Shown here in pieces: positions 53,544 through 63,299 of a DNA stretch of 64,000 bases (position 1 is its first letter; each line of letters starts with the position of its first letter). This DNA comes from Ilex aquifolium (lineage: Eukaryota; Streptophyta; Magnoliopsida; Aquifoliales; Aquifoliaceae): NCBI GenBank assembly GCA_951799425.1, contig OX637406.1, forward strand, positions 24,484,390 to 24,548,389, given 5' to 3'. The translations under genes were made by a program, and so were the position numbers. Under the pieces are notes generated by a model, which was given only the letters and a program-made list of their open reading frames with translations, searched no databases and had not been told where the DNA came from.

Positions 53544-56500
53544 ATGTGGGGAAGGGACGACTATCATCGATTAGTTAGACAACCCTTAGGCCCCAACATG
53601 AATATCGACCAAGACCCACCCGAGAATGTGGGTGACAATGTTGAAAATATAGCTTTCAACCAAAACATGCAAGGGGGTGGGAATTTTGACAATGTAGGTG
53701 CAAACCTAAATGACCAAAGGGGTGGGGGAATGCCCGAACATAGGGAGCATGACCCAAGATTACACTATCCCCCTCCAGATCAATTTGACAATGTGGGTGT
53801 CAACCCAAATATGCGAGGTGGTGGGAGAGTGCAACCACCTAGAATGCCCAATCAACAAGCGCATTTTCCCCCACCAAGGAATGAAGGGAACATCCCACTT
53901 GATTTTGAGGCAAGAACTATGCAAGAGTACCTTCAACCAACCCGTAGCACCACACCATCATGCATCCGTCTCCCTGTCCAACATCACCTTTTTGTGTTAA
54001 AACCGTGGATGTTGCAACTAATCCCCAAATTCAGGGGGGTTGAAAATGAGAACCCGTATAACCACATAAGGTCTTACGAGGAAATGGTTGCAACGTTTCT
54101 CCCAAATCACAATTTGGAAGAGATAGCCAGGATGAAATTGTTCCCTTTCTCTATGGATGGGAAGGCAAGAGTGTGGCTTGATTCCATGGGACCACAGACT
54201 ATGCTATCTTGGGATAACATTGTCTCCTTTTTCTTAAAAAAATTTTTCCCGGTTCATCGAACCACCTTTTTGAAAAAGGAAATCCAAAACTTTTCTGAAA
54301 AACCCAATGAGCAGTTTTATCAATGTTGGGACCGTTATAAGGATCTACTTCACTCCATACCACATCATGGTTTTAACTCATGGCAATTGGTGACTTTCTT
54401 CTACGAAGGAATCACCCCAGACCATAGACAATTCATAGATATGATGTGCAATGGTGAATTCTTGAACAAAGATCCCGATGAGGCCCTAGACTATTTTGGT
54501 ACCCTCGTTGAAAAGGCACAAACTTGGGGTGTTCAGGATCCGGATGACATACCTAGGACAATGCCGGGTAGTAGTCAACCACCACGGGGGGGGATGTATG
54601 ACTTAAAAGACCGTGAGGATCTACTTTCCCAAATTTCCAAATTGTCTAGGAAAGTGGATAGCCTTGAGGTGGAGAGGAGACGAAATGTCTCTCATGTGTC
54701 AAGAGCCGAGGAGGTTTGTTCTGTTTGTGGTGGTGTCGAGCATTCCACATCGGAGTGTCCGAGCATCCCGGCACTTAAGGAGGCATACCATGACCAAGTT
54801 AATGCCTTCAACCAACCAAGGCAATCATTTCCTCCAAATCCCAACACTTACAATTCGGGGTATCGTGATCACCATAATTTCAGTTGGAGGAATGAGAACC
54901 CCATTCCCTATGGCTCTAACACATATACACCTCCTGCACCTCCCAAGCAAGGTTCGTACCAATCACAACATCAAGGTCAAGGGCAAGCTTCTAGCTCCCA
55001 ATACCCACGAACCAATCCACAAGGGTACCAATCCAACCCTCCCCCACAGAATTTTGCCGGACAAGGCCCATCTAGTTCTTCCAGCTACCAACCACCTCAT
55101 AAACGGAGTCTAGAAGATGTGGTCCATACCTTCATTCAAAGCCAAACCACCTTCAATAAGGACATTTCGGCCCAACTCACCAAAATCACCAATTCCATTG
55201 GGTTGTCTCAACAAGAGAAGGGAAAATTTCCCTCTCAACCTCAACAAAATCCTAAAGGTCAAAATGTGATTGAGTTGGCCGACACCACCCAAGAGAGTTG
55301 TGAACAACTCAAGTCAGTGACTACCCTTCGAAGTGGCAAGGAAATAAATAAGACCATGTTGCCAAAGGCCTCGCCCAAGGCCGCATCGCCACTTGAGAAA
55401 GAGACTAAGGGTAGCACCAATGGTGGTGGGGTGAGTGAGAGTAAAGAAAGTGAGGTGGTTGACAAAGAGAAATTGAGTGATGAAGATGTGACTGTTTTTC
55501 CTATCCCTGCCCCATTCCCTAATCGTTTGAAGCCACCTCTCAAGGTGGCTAATTATGCTGACATTTTGGATTTGTTTAAGCAGGTAAAGATAAACATTCC
55601 GCTCCTGGATGCCATCAAGCAAATCCCCTCTTGTGCAAAGATCTTAAAGGACTTGTGCACAGTAAAAAGAAGGCTAAATGTCCACAAAAGAGCATTCCTT
55701 ACCGAGCAAGTGAGCTCAATTTTGAGGACTAACACTCCTCCCAAGTTTAAGGATCCCGGCTGCCCCACCATTGCCATAACCATTGGAGATTGCCGGGTGG
55801 AACAAGCCTTGCTTGATTTAGGTGCTAGTGTGAACCTCCTCCCCTACTCTGTGTATCAACAACTTAAGCTGGAGGAATTGAAGCCTACTCCAATCACGCT
55901 TCAACTGGCGGACCGCAGTGTTCGCACACCAAGGGGAGTGGTTGAGGATGTTTTAGTCCAAGTGGATAAGTTTTACTTTCCTGTTGATTTCATTGTGCTT
56001 GATACTCACCCTGTTGCTAATCTTAACTCTCAAATCCCTGTGATACTAGGTAGACCTTTCCTTGCTACATCTAATGCTGTGATTAATTGCAGGAATGGTC
56101 TTATGAAGCTGGCATTTGGAAACATGACAATGGAGCTTAATGTGTTCAACCTATGCAAGCAACCGGGGGATGATGAGGATGCACATGAGGTAAATCGGAT
56201 TGATACCTTGGTGGAAGAGCACATGGAGTTGATGAGCACTTTGAGTGTGGAAGATGAAGAAGTTGTTGAGCATGAAGAAGTGGAAAGCTTGAAAGGGGTG
56301 GAGAAGTGGATTCCTACATTTGAAAGACTCCCACACCAAGAAAAGAAGATATTCCCATCTGATGTACAAAAACCTGCCTTAGAATTGAAGCCTTTACCTT
56401 CCCATTTGAAATACGCATATCTTGGGGAAGATGAATCGTTCCCGGTGGTGATTAGTTCTACATTGGATGTAAAGCAAGAGGGAGAGCTCTTGGAAGTGCT

Positions 56501-59294
56501 GCGGAGACATAAGGGAGCAATTGGTTGGACAATTGCGGATATAAAGGGGATCAACCCTACCATTTGCACACACCGGATCTACCTTGAAGAAGATGGGAAA
56601 CCATCCCGCCAGCCACAAAGGAGATTAAATCCAATCATGAAAGATGTGGTACGGGATGAAGTTCTAAAGCTACTTGACGTGGGCATTATCTTTCCAATTT
56701 CCGACAGTAAGTGGGTTAGTCCCACGCAAGTAGTCCCCAAGAAGTCGGGCGTGACCGTGGTGGAAAACGAGGAGAATGAGCTCATTCCAACAAGAGTAAT
56801 CACTGGGTGGAGAGTGTGTATTGATTACCGGAAGCTCAACTTGTGCACAAAGAAAGACCACTTTCCAATTCCATTCCTCGATCAAGTGCTAGAACGGGTA
56901 GCGGGGCATCTTTTCTATTGCTTCTTAGATGGATACTCTGGCTACAATCAGATAGAGATTGCCCTTGAAGACCAGGAGAAAACCACCTTCACTTGCCCCT
57001 ACGGTACCTTTGCGTATCGTCGCATGCCTTTCGGGCTATGTAATGCCCCTGGAACATTCCAACGTTGCATGATGGGGATTTTTAGTGATATGGTGGAGAA
57101 GATTGTCGAGGTGTTTATGGATGACTTCTCAGTCTTCGGGGACTCCTTTAAGGGGTGTTTGGAAAATTTGGAGAAGGTGTTGGAGAGATGTGAGGAGAAG
57201 AATCTTGTGCTAAATTGGGAGAAGTGTCACTTTATGGTGACGGAAGGGATCGTGTTGGGTCACATAGTGTCGGCAAGGGGCATTGAAGTGGACAGATCCA
57301 AGGTGGAGGCCATCTCCAACCTTCCCACGCCGACAACCATCAAGGGAATCCGGTCATTTTTGGGCCATGCAGGTTTCTATCGCCGGTTCATTCAAAATTT
57401 TAGTGCATTGGCCCGACCCCTGACCAATTTACTGTCTAAGGATGTTCCCTTTGAGTGGTCGCATGAGTGTGAGGCATCTTTTAAGAAACTAAAAAGCATG
57501 CTTGTCACGCCTCCTATCATGCAACCACCCAATTGGGATCTACCCTTCGAGCTTATGTGCGACGCGAGTGACTACGCGGTCGGCGCAGTGCTTGGTCAGA
57601 GGAAGGACAATCGACCGCATGTTATACACTACGCTAGCAAGACACTTAATGAGGCACAAATGAATTACACTACCACTGAAAAAGAATTGCTAGCTGTAGT
57701 GTTTGCTCTTGATAAATTCCGTTCATATATCATTGGTTCACCTATTGTTATCTTCACTGACCATTCTGCCTTAAAGTACTTGTTATCTAAGCAGGATGCG
57801 AAGCCAAGACTCATTAGGTGGATCCTCCTCCTACAAGAATTTGACTTGACCATTAAAGACAAGAAGGGAGTTGAGAATGTTGTGGCGGATCACTTATCCC
57901 GGCTGGTGGCACAAGAGACAAATGAGCACATCCCTATCCCAGACTCGTTCCCTGATGAGCAATTACTGTCTATTCATTCTCATTGTCCTTGGTATGCTGA
58001 CATTTGCAATTATCTTGCAACAGGACAAATCCCACCACACTGGAGCTCTGAGGATAAAAGGAGATTTATGGCCGACGTGAAATACTTCTACTTCGATAAT
58101 CCGTATCTGTTCAAGTATTGTCCGGACCAAATCATGAGGCGATGTGTGCCTGAAAATGAGCAGCGGAACGTCCTTGCCTTCTGTCACTCCCAAGCCTGTG
58201 GTGGCCATTTCTCCGCCAAGAAAACTTCTTCAAAGATTCTCCAATCAGGTTTCTACTGGCCTTCTTTAATTAAGGATTGTATTTCATTTTGCAAAGAATG
58301 TGATAGATGCCAACGGTTGGGGAGTGTGACCCAAAGGAATATGATGCCTCTCTCCCCTATACTTGTGATAGAAATATTCGATTGTTGGGGCATCGATTTC
58401 ATGGGTCCCTTCCCTATGTCGTTTGGCTATCTATACATTCTGCTGGCAGTGGACTACGTGTCCAAATGGGTGGAGGCTATCCCGACAAAGACTAATGACC
58501 ACCGGGTTGTGGTCAAGTTCTTGAAAGAGAACATTTTTTCGAGGTTCGGGATGCCTCGTGCTTTGATTAGTGACGGTGGATCACATTTCTGTAACAGGCC
58601 AGTTGCATCTTTAGTGTTGAAATATGGTGTTACACATAAAGTATCCACCGCTTATCACCCACAAACAAATGGCCAAGCCGAGCTAGCCAATAGGGAGATC
58701 AAGACCATCCTTGAGAAAACAGTTAACCCCAATAGGAAGGATTGGTCTGAGAGATTGATTGATGCCCTGTGGGCATATCGTACTGCCTACAAGACAGTTT
58801 TGGGCATGTCCCCCTATCGGCTTGTCTATGGAAAGGCTTGCCATCTGCCGGTAGAAATGGAACACAAGGCCTATTGGGCCATCAAGACCCTAAATTTCAA
58901 TATGAGAATGGCCGGGAACCATAGGATGCTAGAAATGAATGAATTGGAAGAGATTCGGCGGGATGCATACGAGAGTTCCAAAATTTCAAAGGAACGGGCG
59001 AAAATCTTTCATGATAACTCCATAGTGAGGAAATCATTCGAGCCCGGGCAAAAAGTACTCTTGTATAATTCCCGCCTCTCCATTTTTCCTGGAAAGCTAA
59101 GATCCCGTTGGGATGGCCCCTATCTTGTCAAGGTGGCCTACCCCAATGGAGCTGTTGAGATCACCAACCTCAAAGATGGCCAAACATTCAAGGTCAATGG
59201 CCAAAGACTTAAGCCATTCTTTGAGGGCTTTGAAAACCAAGTGGTGGAGGAAGAGTTAACCGACCCGGTGTATCCGGACTTGGTTGAGGAATAA
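53544..59294 (+). CDS. Element E: gag-pol polyprotein, Athila type, intact
   Basis: 1916 residues in one frame, starting [10 protein letters not shown]. Residues about 1-160 are Asn/Pro/Gly-rich with repeats of FDNVGVNPN. Gag core about 165-330 ([16 protein letters not shown]). CCHC knuckle [14 protein letters not shown] at about 392-405. A Gln/Pro/Ser-rich linker follows. Aspartic protease [12 protein letters not shown] at about 755. RT about 1050-1230 with CIDYRKLN and FMDDFSVFG near 1190. RNase H about 1330-1450 ([25 protein letters not shown]). Integrase has the HHCC domain near 1547-1590 ([10 protein letters not shown]...CKECDRCQR) and a DDE core at DFMGPFP near 1616, SDGGSHF near 1675 and [10 protein letters not shown] near 1716, then RWDGPYLVK near 1855. 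There is no chromodomain. Every catalytic residue I looked for is present, so it is probably competent. Confidence 0.97.
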   Translation: MWGRDDYHRLVRQPLGPNMNIDQDPPENVGDNVENIAFNQNMQGGGNFDNVGANLNDQRGGGMPEHREHDPRLHYPPPDQFDNVGVNPNMRGGGRVQPPRMPNQQAHFPPPRNEGNIPLDFEARTMQEYLQPTRSTTPSCIRLPVQHHLFVLKPWMLQLIPKFRGVENENPYNHIRSYEEMVATFLPNHNLEEIARMKLFPFSMDGKARVWLDSMGPQTMLSWDNIVSFFLKKFFPVHRTTFLKKEIQNFSEKPNEQFYQCWDRYKDLLHSIPHHGFNSWQLVTFFYEGITPDHRQFIDMMCNGEFLNKDPDEALDYFGTLVEKAQTWGVQDPDDIPRTMPGSSQPPRGGMYDLKDREDLLSQISKLSRKVDSLEVERRRNVSHVSRAEEVCSVCGGVEHSTSECPSIPALKEAYHDQVNAFNQPRQSFPPNPNTYNSGYRDHHNFSWRNENPIPYGSNTYTPPAPPKQGSYQSQHQGQGQASSSQYPRTNPQGYQSNPPPQNFAGQGPSSSSSYQPPHKRSLEDVVHTFIQSQTTFNKDISAQLTKITNSIGLSQQEKGKFPSQPQQNPKGQNVIELADTTQESCEQLKSVTTLRSGKEINKTMLPKASPKAASPLEKETKGSTNGGGVSESKESEVVDKEKLSDEDVTVFPIPAPFPNRLKPPLKVANYADILDLFKQVKINIPLLDAIKQIPSCAKILKDLCTVKRRLNVHKRAFLTEQVSSILRTNTPPKFKDPGCPTIAITIGDCRVEQALLDLGASVNLLPYSVYQQLKLEELKPTPITLQLADRSVRTPRGVVEDVLVQVDKFYFPVDFIVLDTHPVANLNSQIPVILGRPFLATSNAVINCRNGLMKLAFGNMTMELNVFNLCKQPGDDEDAHEVNRIDTLVEEHMELMSTLSVEDEEVVEHEEVESLKGVEKWIPTFERLPHQEKKIFPSDVQKPALELKPLPSHLKYAYLGEDESFPVVISSTLDVKQEGELLEVLRRHKGAIGWTIADIKGINPTICTHRIYLEEDGKPSRQPQRRLNPIMKDVVRDEVLKLLDVGIIFPISDSKWVSPTQVVPKKSGVTVVENEENELIPTRVITGWRVCIDYRKLNLCTKKDHFPIPFLDQVLERVAGHLFYCFLDGYSGYNQIEIALEDQEKTTFTCPYGTFAYRRMPFGLCNAPGTFQRCMMGIFSDMVEKIVEVFMDDFSVFGDSFKGCLENLEKVLERCEEKNLVLNWEKCHFMVTEGIVLGHIVSARGIEVDRSKVEAISNLPTPTTIKGIRSFLGHAGFYRRFIQNFSALARPLTNLLSKDVPFEWSHECEASFKKLKSMLVTPPIMQPPNWDLPFELMCDASDYAVGAVLGQRKDNRPHVIHYASKTLNEAQMNYTTTEKELLAVVFALDKFRSYIIGSPIVIFTDHSALKYLLSKQDAKPRLIRWILLLQEFDLTIKDKKGVENVVADHLSRLVAQETNEHIPIPDSFPDEQLLSIHSHCPWYADICNYLATGQIPPHWSSEDKRRFMADVKYFYFDNPYLFKYCPDQIMRRCVPENEQRNVLAFCHSQACGGHFSAKKTSSKILQSGFYWPSLIKDCISFCKECDRCQRLGSVTQRNMMPLSPILVIEIFDCWGIDFMGPFPMSFGYLYILLAVDYVSKWVEAIPTKTNDHRVVVKFLKENIFSRFGMPRALISDGGSHFCNRPVASLVLKYGVTHKVSTAYHPQTNGQAELANREIKTILEKTVNPNRKDWSERLIDALWAYRTAYKTVLGMSPYRLVYGKACHLPVEMEHKAYWAIKTLNFNMRMAGNHRMLEMNELEEIRRDAYESSKISKERAKIFHDNSIVRKSFEPGQKVLLYNSRLSIFPGKLRSRWDGPYLVKVAYPNGAVEITNLKDGQTFKVNGQRLKPFFEGFENQVVEEELTDPVYPDLVEE

Positions 59295-59525
59295 CAATTG
59301 GTCCTTTGTTTGCATGTACAGTTTTCTTTTATTTTAATATTGTCCTGTTTTTATTTCATGTCACTTACTTGTTGTTGGTGTATAGCTTTGTTTTCCTCTT
59401 GAATCCAGATCTTGGTGCTTTTGTCAAAAGCGCAATTGCGAGGTGTTCTCTTACCCTATTTATCTTTTATTGTCTTCCATTGCCTACTATATCCTTTTGT
59501 TGCATTGAGGACAAAGCATGATTCT

Positions 59526-59540
59526 AGTTGGGGGGTGAGG
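59526..59540 (+). promoter_or_regulatory. Element E: internal polypurine-tract-like site
   Basis: AGTTGGGGGGTGAGG, preceded by TTGAGGACAAAGCATG and followed by TGCACCATTTGTATG, as in A and K. It differs from the 3' tract (AAGTTGGGGGGTG then TGATT) in its downstream flank. Confidence 0.58.
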
Positions 59541-59869
59541 TGCACCATTTGTATGTTACACCAAGGTTGCTGGGAAGTATTCTGTTTTTGTCGCATTAGT
59601 ACAAAATATGTGAAAAATTTTGAAAATTTTTGATGAAAAATATCTTTAAGTTGATCTGTATTCCCTTATGAAGCGAGTATGAACTGGATGACATGGTGAT
59701 CGTTATTATGAACCTTGTGTACATGAGCTTACTATAGAAATGGATCCTATGCATAAGTATCACATATGTATTGATTTTCGAACTCATCTGTATGTGATTT
59801 CTGAATTTGTAATTTTAGTGATTCATGGGTTGGATTCATGTTTTAAGCTTGACATAAGTAGTGGAGATG

Positions 59870-60600
59870 AGTAAAGACCCATGAGAGTTTTAGTGCCAAA
59901 CCTTTTTGGAGGGAACTTACGTTTACTCAAAGAACAATTTTTGATATCAAGTTTGTTCAATAGTCTCATTATGCTTGTTTTGGTTAGTTGCATTTGGTTA
60001 GTAGACTGATTTGTCTTGATCATGTAATGCTCTTCCCATGTGGACCTGGAAGTGATCTTAGGCCATTGTTGAATATTTTGAGCCTTTGCCCTTTTTCTTG
60101 AGGAAATGTTATCCCTAGTGCCATGATTGAGCCTTAATTGAATTCATTTCTATGCCACACATTGAACCAAGCCAAAGAAAATAAGAAATACCTACCTTAC
60201 CTTGGTTGTTCCTAAACAAAAATGAGTGATTGCAAAAGAAGGAAGTGTGGTGTGGAAATTCAAGCAAGGGATAATGGATGTTGAAACTCAAAGAGTTCAA
60301 TGGAAAAAAATGAAAAAGCCAAGAAAAGGAGAAAAGGGGTGAGAATAAAGAAAGAATGATCAAAAGAAAAAGGGAAATGTAAAGGAAAAGAAAGAAAAGA
60401 AACAAAGGGTGTGGTGATGGTGTGAAAATCAAAATCCCATAAAAGGGAAGTATTTTTCTAAGATTAAAGTCTCTCACTCGGAACAACCTTCTTTGTTATC
60501 CTGAATCCTTCATTTCTTTTACCTATATATCACCCCAAGGCCCCATTATAACCTTTAAAAGTCCTAGGTGATCTAGAGAAGCATGGGAGGCGCATAAATT
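59870..60600 (+). other. Element E: conserved non-coding block
   Basis: Sequence shared with A (2460-3200), K and, after its post-pol gene, B. Landmarks are GATCTTAGGCCATTG near 60053, TTGAGCCTTTGCC, TTATCCCTAGTGCC, CACTCGGAACAACC near 60474 and GGCCCCATTATAACC near 60539. It has no shared reading frame. Confidence 0.62.
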
Positions 60601-61351
60601 CAAAGAAAATGACAAGTTGTGTCTTACTACTTAATGCACTAACATCCTATTCATGAGACTATGCCAAGATCGCTTTATTTCTACATATGAACTTCATTTT
60701 TGGATTACATGTGAGCACTTTGTTTTGAATACAAGATTTTATATCACATGTACACATGGAGTGCATACCTGTATAACGTGAGTGCGGTTATTGCTTAAGA
60801 GTGTCCCTTGGTGAGTTTTTGCATTGAAACTGAGTTTGTCTAGCCTGTCGAATGTGAATTCTACTTTGTAAATTCCTAAATTACTTGTTTATTTCATTTG
60901 CACACAAGTTGGAAATTAATATGGTAAGTGCATACTTTAGCCTAGCATCTAAGACTATACTTTTGCTCATGTACATCTAGTTCGTTCAATTGAGAAATTT
61001 GTTAAAAAGCTTCATGCTGACAAGAATGAGGGAATATTTCTCAAGTTATTGATATTGACATATTTTTGGAATGCATTGATTCTGAACCTTATGATGTTTA
61101 TTTTGGGTACTCATTTTGATAGTTGAGAACAGAATTCGAATTTTTGTATGATGAATGCTCATAGGTTTAAATCACTTTGCAATTTCAATCATAAAGTGAG
61201 CATGATGTCTCAAGTTGTGGGTTATAATTGGAATATATCTTGTCAAATAGAGTTGGAGTTAGAAGTAATGTGAGGAAGTGTCTAGGAAGGGCCTGAGTTG
61301 ATCTTGAGTGAAGGAATGTTCAGCAAGAGTAGTTTGGTGGACAAAGCAGAA

Positions 61352-61437
61352 CAGTACCGGTACCAAAAACCTACTGGAAACGCAGTACCGGTACCCAGTA
61401 CCGGTACCAAATGGTACCGGTACCGAGTACCGGTACC
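61352..61437 (+). repeat. Element E: internal GTACCGGTAC palindrome array
   Basis: Copies start at 61352, 61384, 61397, 61413 and 61426, using the same word as the LTR. The stretch CAGAACAGTACCGGTAC, the spacer AAACCTACTGGAAACGC and CAGTACCGGTACCCAGTACC (in pieces) match the LTR array almost base for base while flanking sequence does not. This indicates a copied regulatory module. Confidence 0.93.
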
Positions 61438-61508
61438 GTTTGCCTGACAGAAAATTTTTTATTAGGGCTTTTAATTTCAAATTCTAGTTTTAACCTTTCA
61501 TTTCCCTC

Positions 61509-61684
61509 ATTTACTCCTTCCCTTCCTACTTCCCCCCTACCCGACGGCACTCCAAGGGTCATGAGCCTTTTCTCTCTCCTTCTTCACTCTACCCATTTAC
61601 TCCTCCCCTTCCTTCTTTCCCCCTTACCCGACGGAACTCCAAGGGTCCATAATCCTTTTTGCTTCCCCTCTCACTCTATAAATT
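61509..61684 (+). promoter_or_regulatory. Element E: duplicated pyrimidine-rich promoter segment with TATA box
   Basis: Two tandem copies of about 86 bases (ATTTACTCCT...CACTCTA) start at 61509 and 61595. The upstream copy ends CTCTACCC; the downstream copy ends CTCTATAAAT, giving TATAAAT at 61677-61683. This is 108 bases before the post-pol start codon and 240 bases after the palindromes. It is the likely internal promoter. Confidence 0.68.
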
Positions 61685-61784
61685 TCCCTTTAAGCTAGAT
61701 TATTTTTTTCACAGGCCTCCTCCATTCTACCCTACCCTTATAGCCGAATCTCAAATCTCTCCTATTATCTCCATTCATTACACA

Positions 61785-62981
61785 ATGCCTCGCACCAAGA
61801 TGGTCGGGTCAGGACCAGAGCCCAGTTCTCCCCCTGCCATGGGTTCTGCCAGCCGCAAACGAAGTGGAGAGGGATCGAGTGTGGACCTTGAGAAGCAGAG
61901 AAAGAAGGCCAAGAGGGATGCTCGCCGCCAATTGATTGACGGTAAGAATGTGACTTGTGAACGTTCTTTGGATAGGCCTTCCCTTTCCCCCACTCATCCT
62001 GCTGTGAGAATCGTTGAGGGGCATGGGATGCAATTTTGGTTTAGGGAGGTTGTGGGATATAATTTGGCCTTGGTGAGGGAGTTTTACCGGTCATTGAATT
62101 TCATTGAGAATGATGATGAGGGAGTGCTGAGGGCAAATGTTAGGGGTAAGATTATTGTGGTGACTCCTGCTGTCATAGCCACATGCCTTGGGGATTACCA
62201 GAGACCCCCAGCCACACCACCTGTTTATCCTCGCAGAATGGGTAAGCAGAAGACTAAAGAGGAGCTTGTCGAGCTGATGTATGAGGATCCTGCTACGTTC
62301 AGGGGAACCTTTCAGAGTGGGGGGTTGAAGCATGTATATGGGATTCTTAACAAACTCCTTCACTATAATCTTTACCCAAAGTTTGCTGAGAAGAAACCGA
62401 ATGTGGAGAAGTTGAACCTTCTAGATACATTTGTGTCGGGCATACCAATGGATTTTGCCCTTATCATTTGGGATGTGATGAAGGACTTTGCCACCACTGA
62501 GAAGCCGATGGCCAATCTACCATACGGAAGCTTGGTCACCCGACTTTGTGACCATGCTAAGGTCAAGGGCTATGGACTAGAGAAATTGACCCCTCCGGAG
62601 TTTGGAGCTATCGGCAGGGCCAGCAGTCAGAAAAGGAAGGCCATGAGCCGTGGGGATCGGGCTCAGTCTGACTCTGAAGAGGATGTTGCACCTGCTGTGC
62701 CAACTATGCCATTCAAGCCTGTTGTGAAACGCTCAACCCATCAGAGACTTAGTGCTCTGGAAAAGACAACGCAGGAAATCAAGACCTCAGTGCAGGAAAT
62801 GGCAACAATGTTAAAGGAGATGTATGTGCACACATTTCCTGGGAAAGCCGTCCCAGAAGTTCCGCCTGCTCCTTCAACCTCCAGAATGGATGTGGAGGAG
62901 GAAGATTCAGAGGCTGAAGAGGATGAAGAAGATGAGGGGGGGGATGAGTCTGAGGGGGATGATGAGAGTGATGGAGAGTAG
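61785..62981 (+). CDS. Element E: intact post-pol protein (putative plant transposon protein type), candidate regulator
   Basis: 398 residues from MPRTKMVGSG. I chose this start over 61659 because it aligns with MARTK in A and MPRVK in B and lies downstream of the TATA box. A basic cluster RKR at 24-26 plus KQRKKAKRDARR at 37-48 resembles a bipartite nuclear signal. The core about 55-270 (FREVVGYNLALVREFY; LRANVRGKIIVVTPAVIATCLG; FVSGIPMDFALIIWDVMKDFA; ANLPYGSLVTRLCDHAK) resembles the domain annotated in plants as putative plant transposon protein, of unknown function. Near 325-350 is a heptad-like LSALEKTTQEIKTSVQEMATML segment able to form a coiled coil. The last 35 residues are almost all Glu, Asp, Gly and Ser. 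There is no signal peptide or membrane segment, so it is not an envelope. A nuclear, dimeric, DNA-acting regulator is my inference. Confidence 0.9.
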   Translation: MPRTKMVGSGPEPSSPPAMGSASRKRSGEGSSVDLEKQRKKAKRDARRQLIDGKNVTCERSLDRPSLSPTHPAVRIVEGHGMQFWFREVVGYNLALVREFYRSLNFIENDDEGVLRANVRGKIIVVTPAVIATCLGDYQRPPATPPVYPRRMGKQKTKEELVELMYEDPATFRGTFQSGGLKHVYGILNKLLHYNLYPKFAEKKPNVEKLNLLDTFVSGIPMDFALIIWDVMKDFATTEKPMANLPYGSLVTRLCDHAKVKGYGLEKLTPPEFGAIGRASSQKRKAMSRGDRAQSDSEEDVAPAVPTMPFKPVVKRSTHQRLSALEKTTQEIKTSVQEMATMLKEMYVHTFPGKAVPEVPPAPSTSRMDVEEEDSEAEEDEEDEGGDESEGDDESDGE

Positions 62982-63262
62982 TTGTTATTTGGAATTTTTT
63001 GTGTTTTGTTTCTTTTTGTTTAAGGATTAGGTGAAGTTGGGGAGGGGAGATTAGGTTTGTCTTTTGATTGTTCATCTCAATGTCCTACTCCGTTTTGTAC
63101 TCCAACTGTTATCACAATTTATGAAACCACAGTTTTTCCTTTTGCTCATGGTTTATGTTGATAATTGCATTTTGATTTTTACTTTTCTTTTGATGAGATG
63201 GTTGTTTAAATTGATTGATTGTGTGACTATTGGTTGTTTTGGTTGTGCTGGGAAATGAACAG
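62982..63262 (+). other. Element E: 3' untranslated stretch
   Basis: T-rich sequence between the post-pol stop and the pre-tract hairpin. No gene seen. Confidence 0.6.
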
Positions 63263-63299
63263 TTTGCTAAGGGACTAGCAAAACTTAAGTTGGGGGGTG
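63263..63299 (+). promoter_or_regulatory. Element E: conserved hairpin plus 3' polypurine tract
   Basis: Stem TTTGCTA (63263-63269), loop AGGGAC, TAGCAAA (63276-63282), then AAGTTGGGGGGTG (63287-63299) directly before the 3' LTR. The loop has one extra A compared with A and K. Confidence 0.88.

Larger units (their letters stand above)
59295..61351 (+). other. Element E: non-coding stretch between pol and the post-pol promoter
   Basis: No gene. It holds the internal polypurine tract (59526-59540), the conserved non-coding block (about 59870-60600), a purine-rich A/G segment (60220-60420) and AT-rich unrecognised sequence up to the palindrome array. Confidence 0.7.

Noticed and set aside
61785-62981. 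Post-pol gene as an envelope gene
   Set aside because: No signal peptide, membrane segment or Cys pattern; it has a basic cluster and an acidic tail instead.
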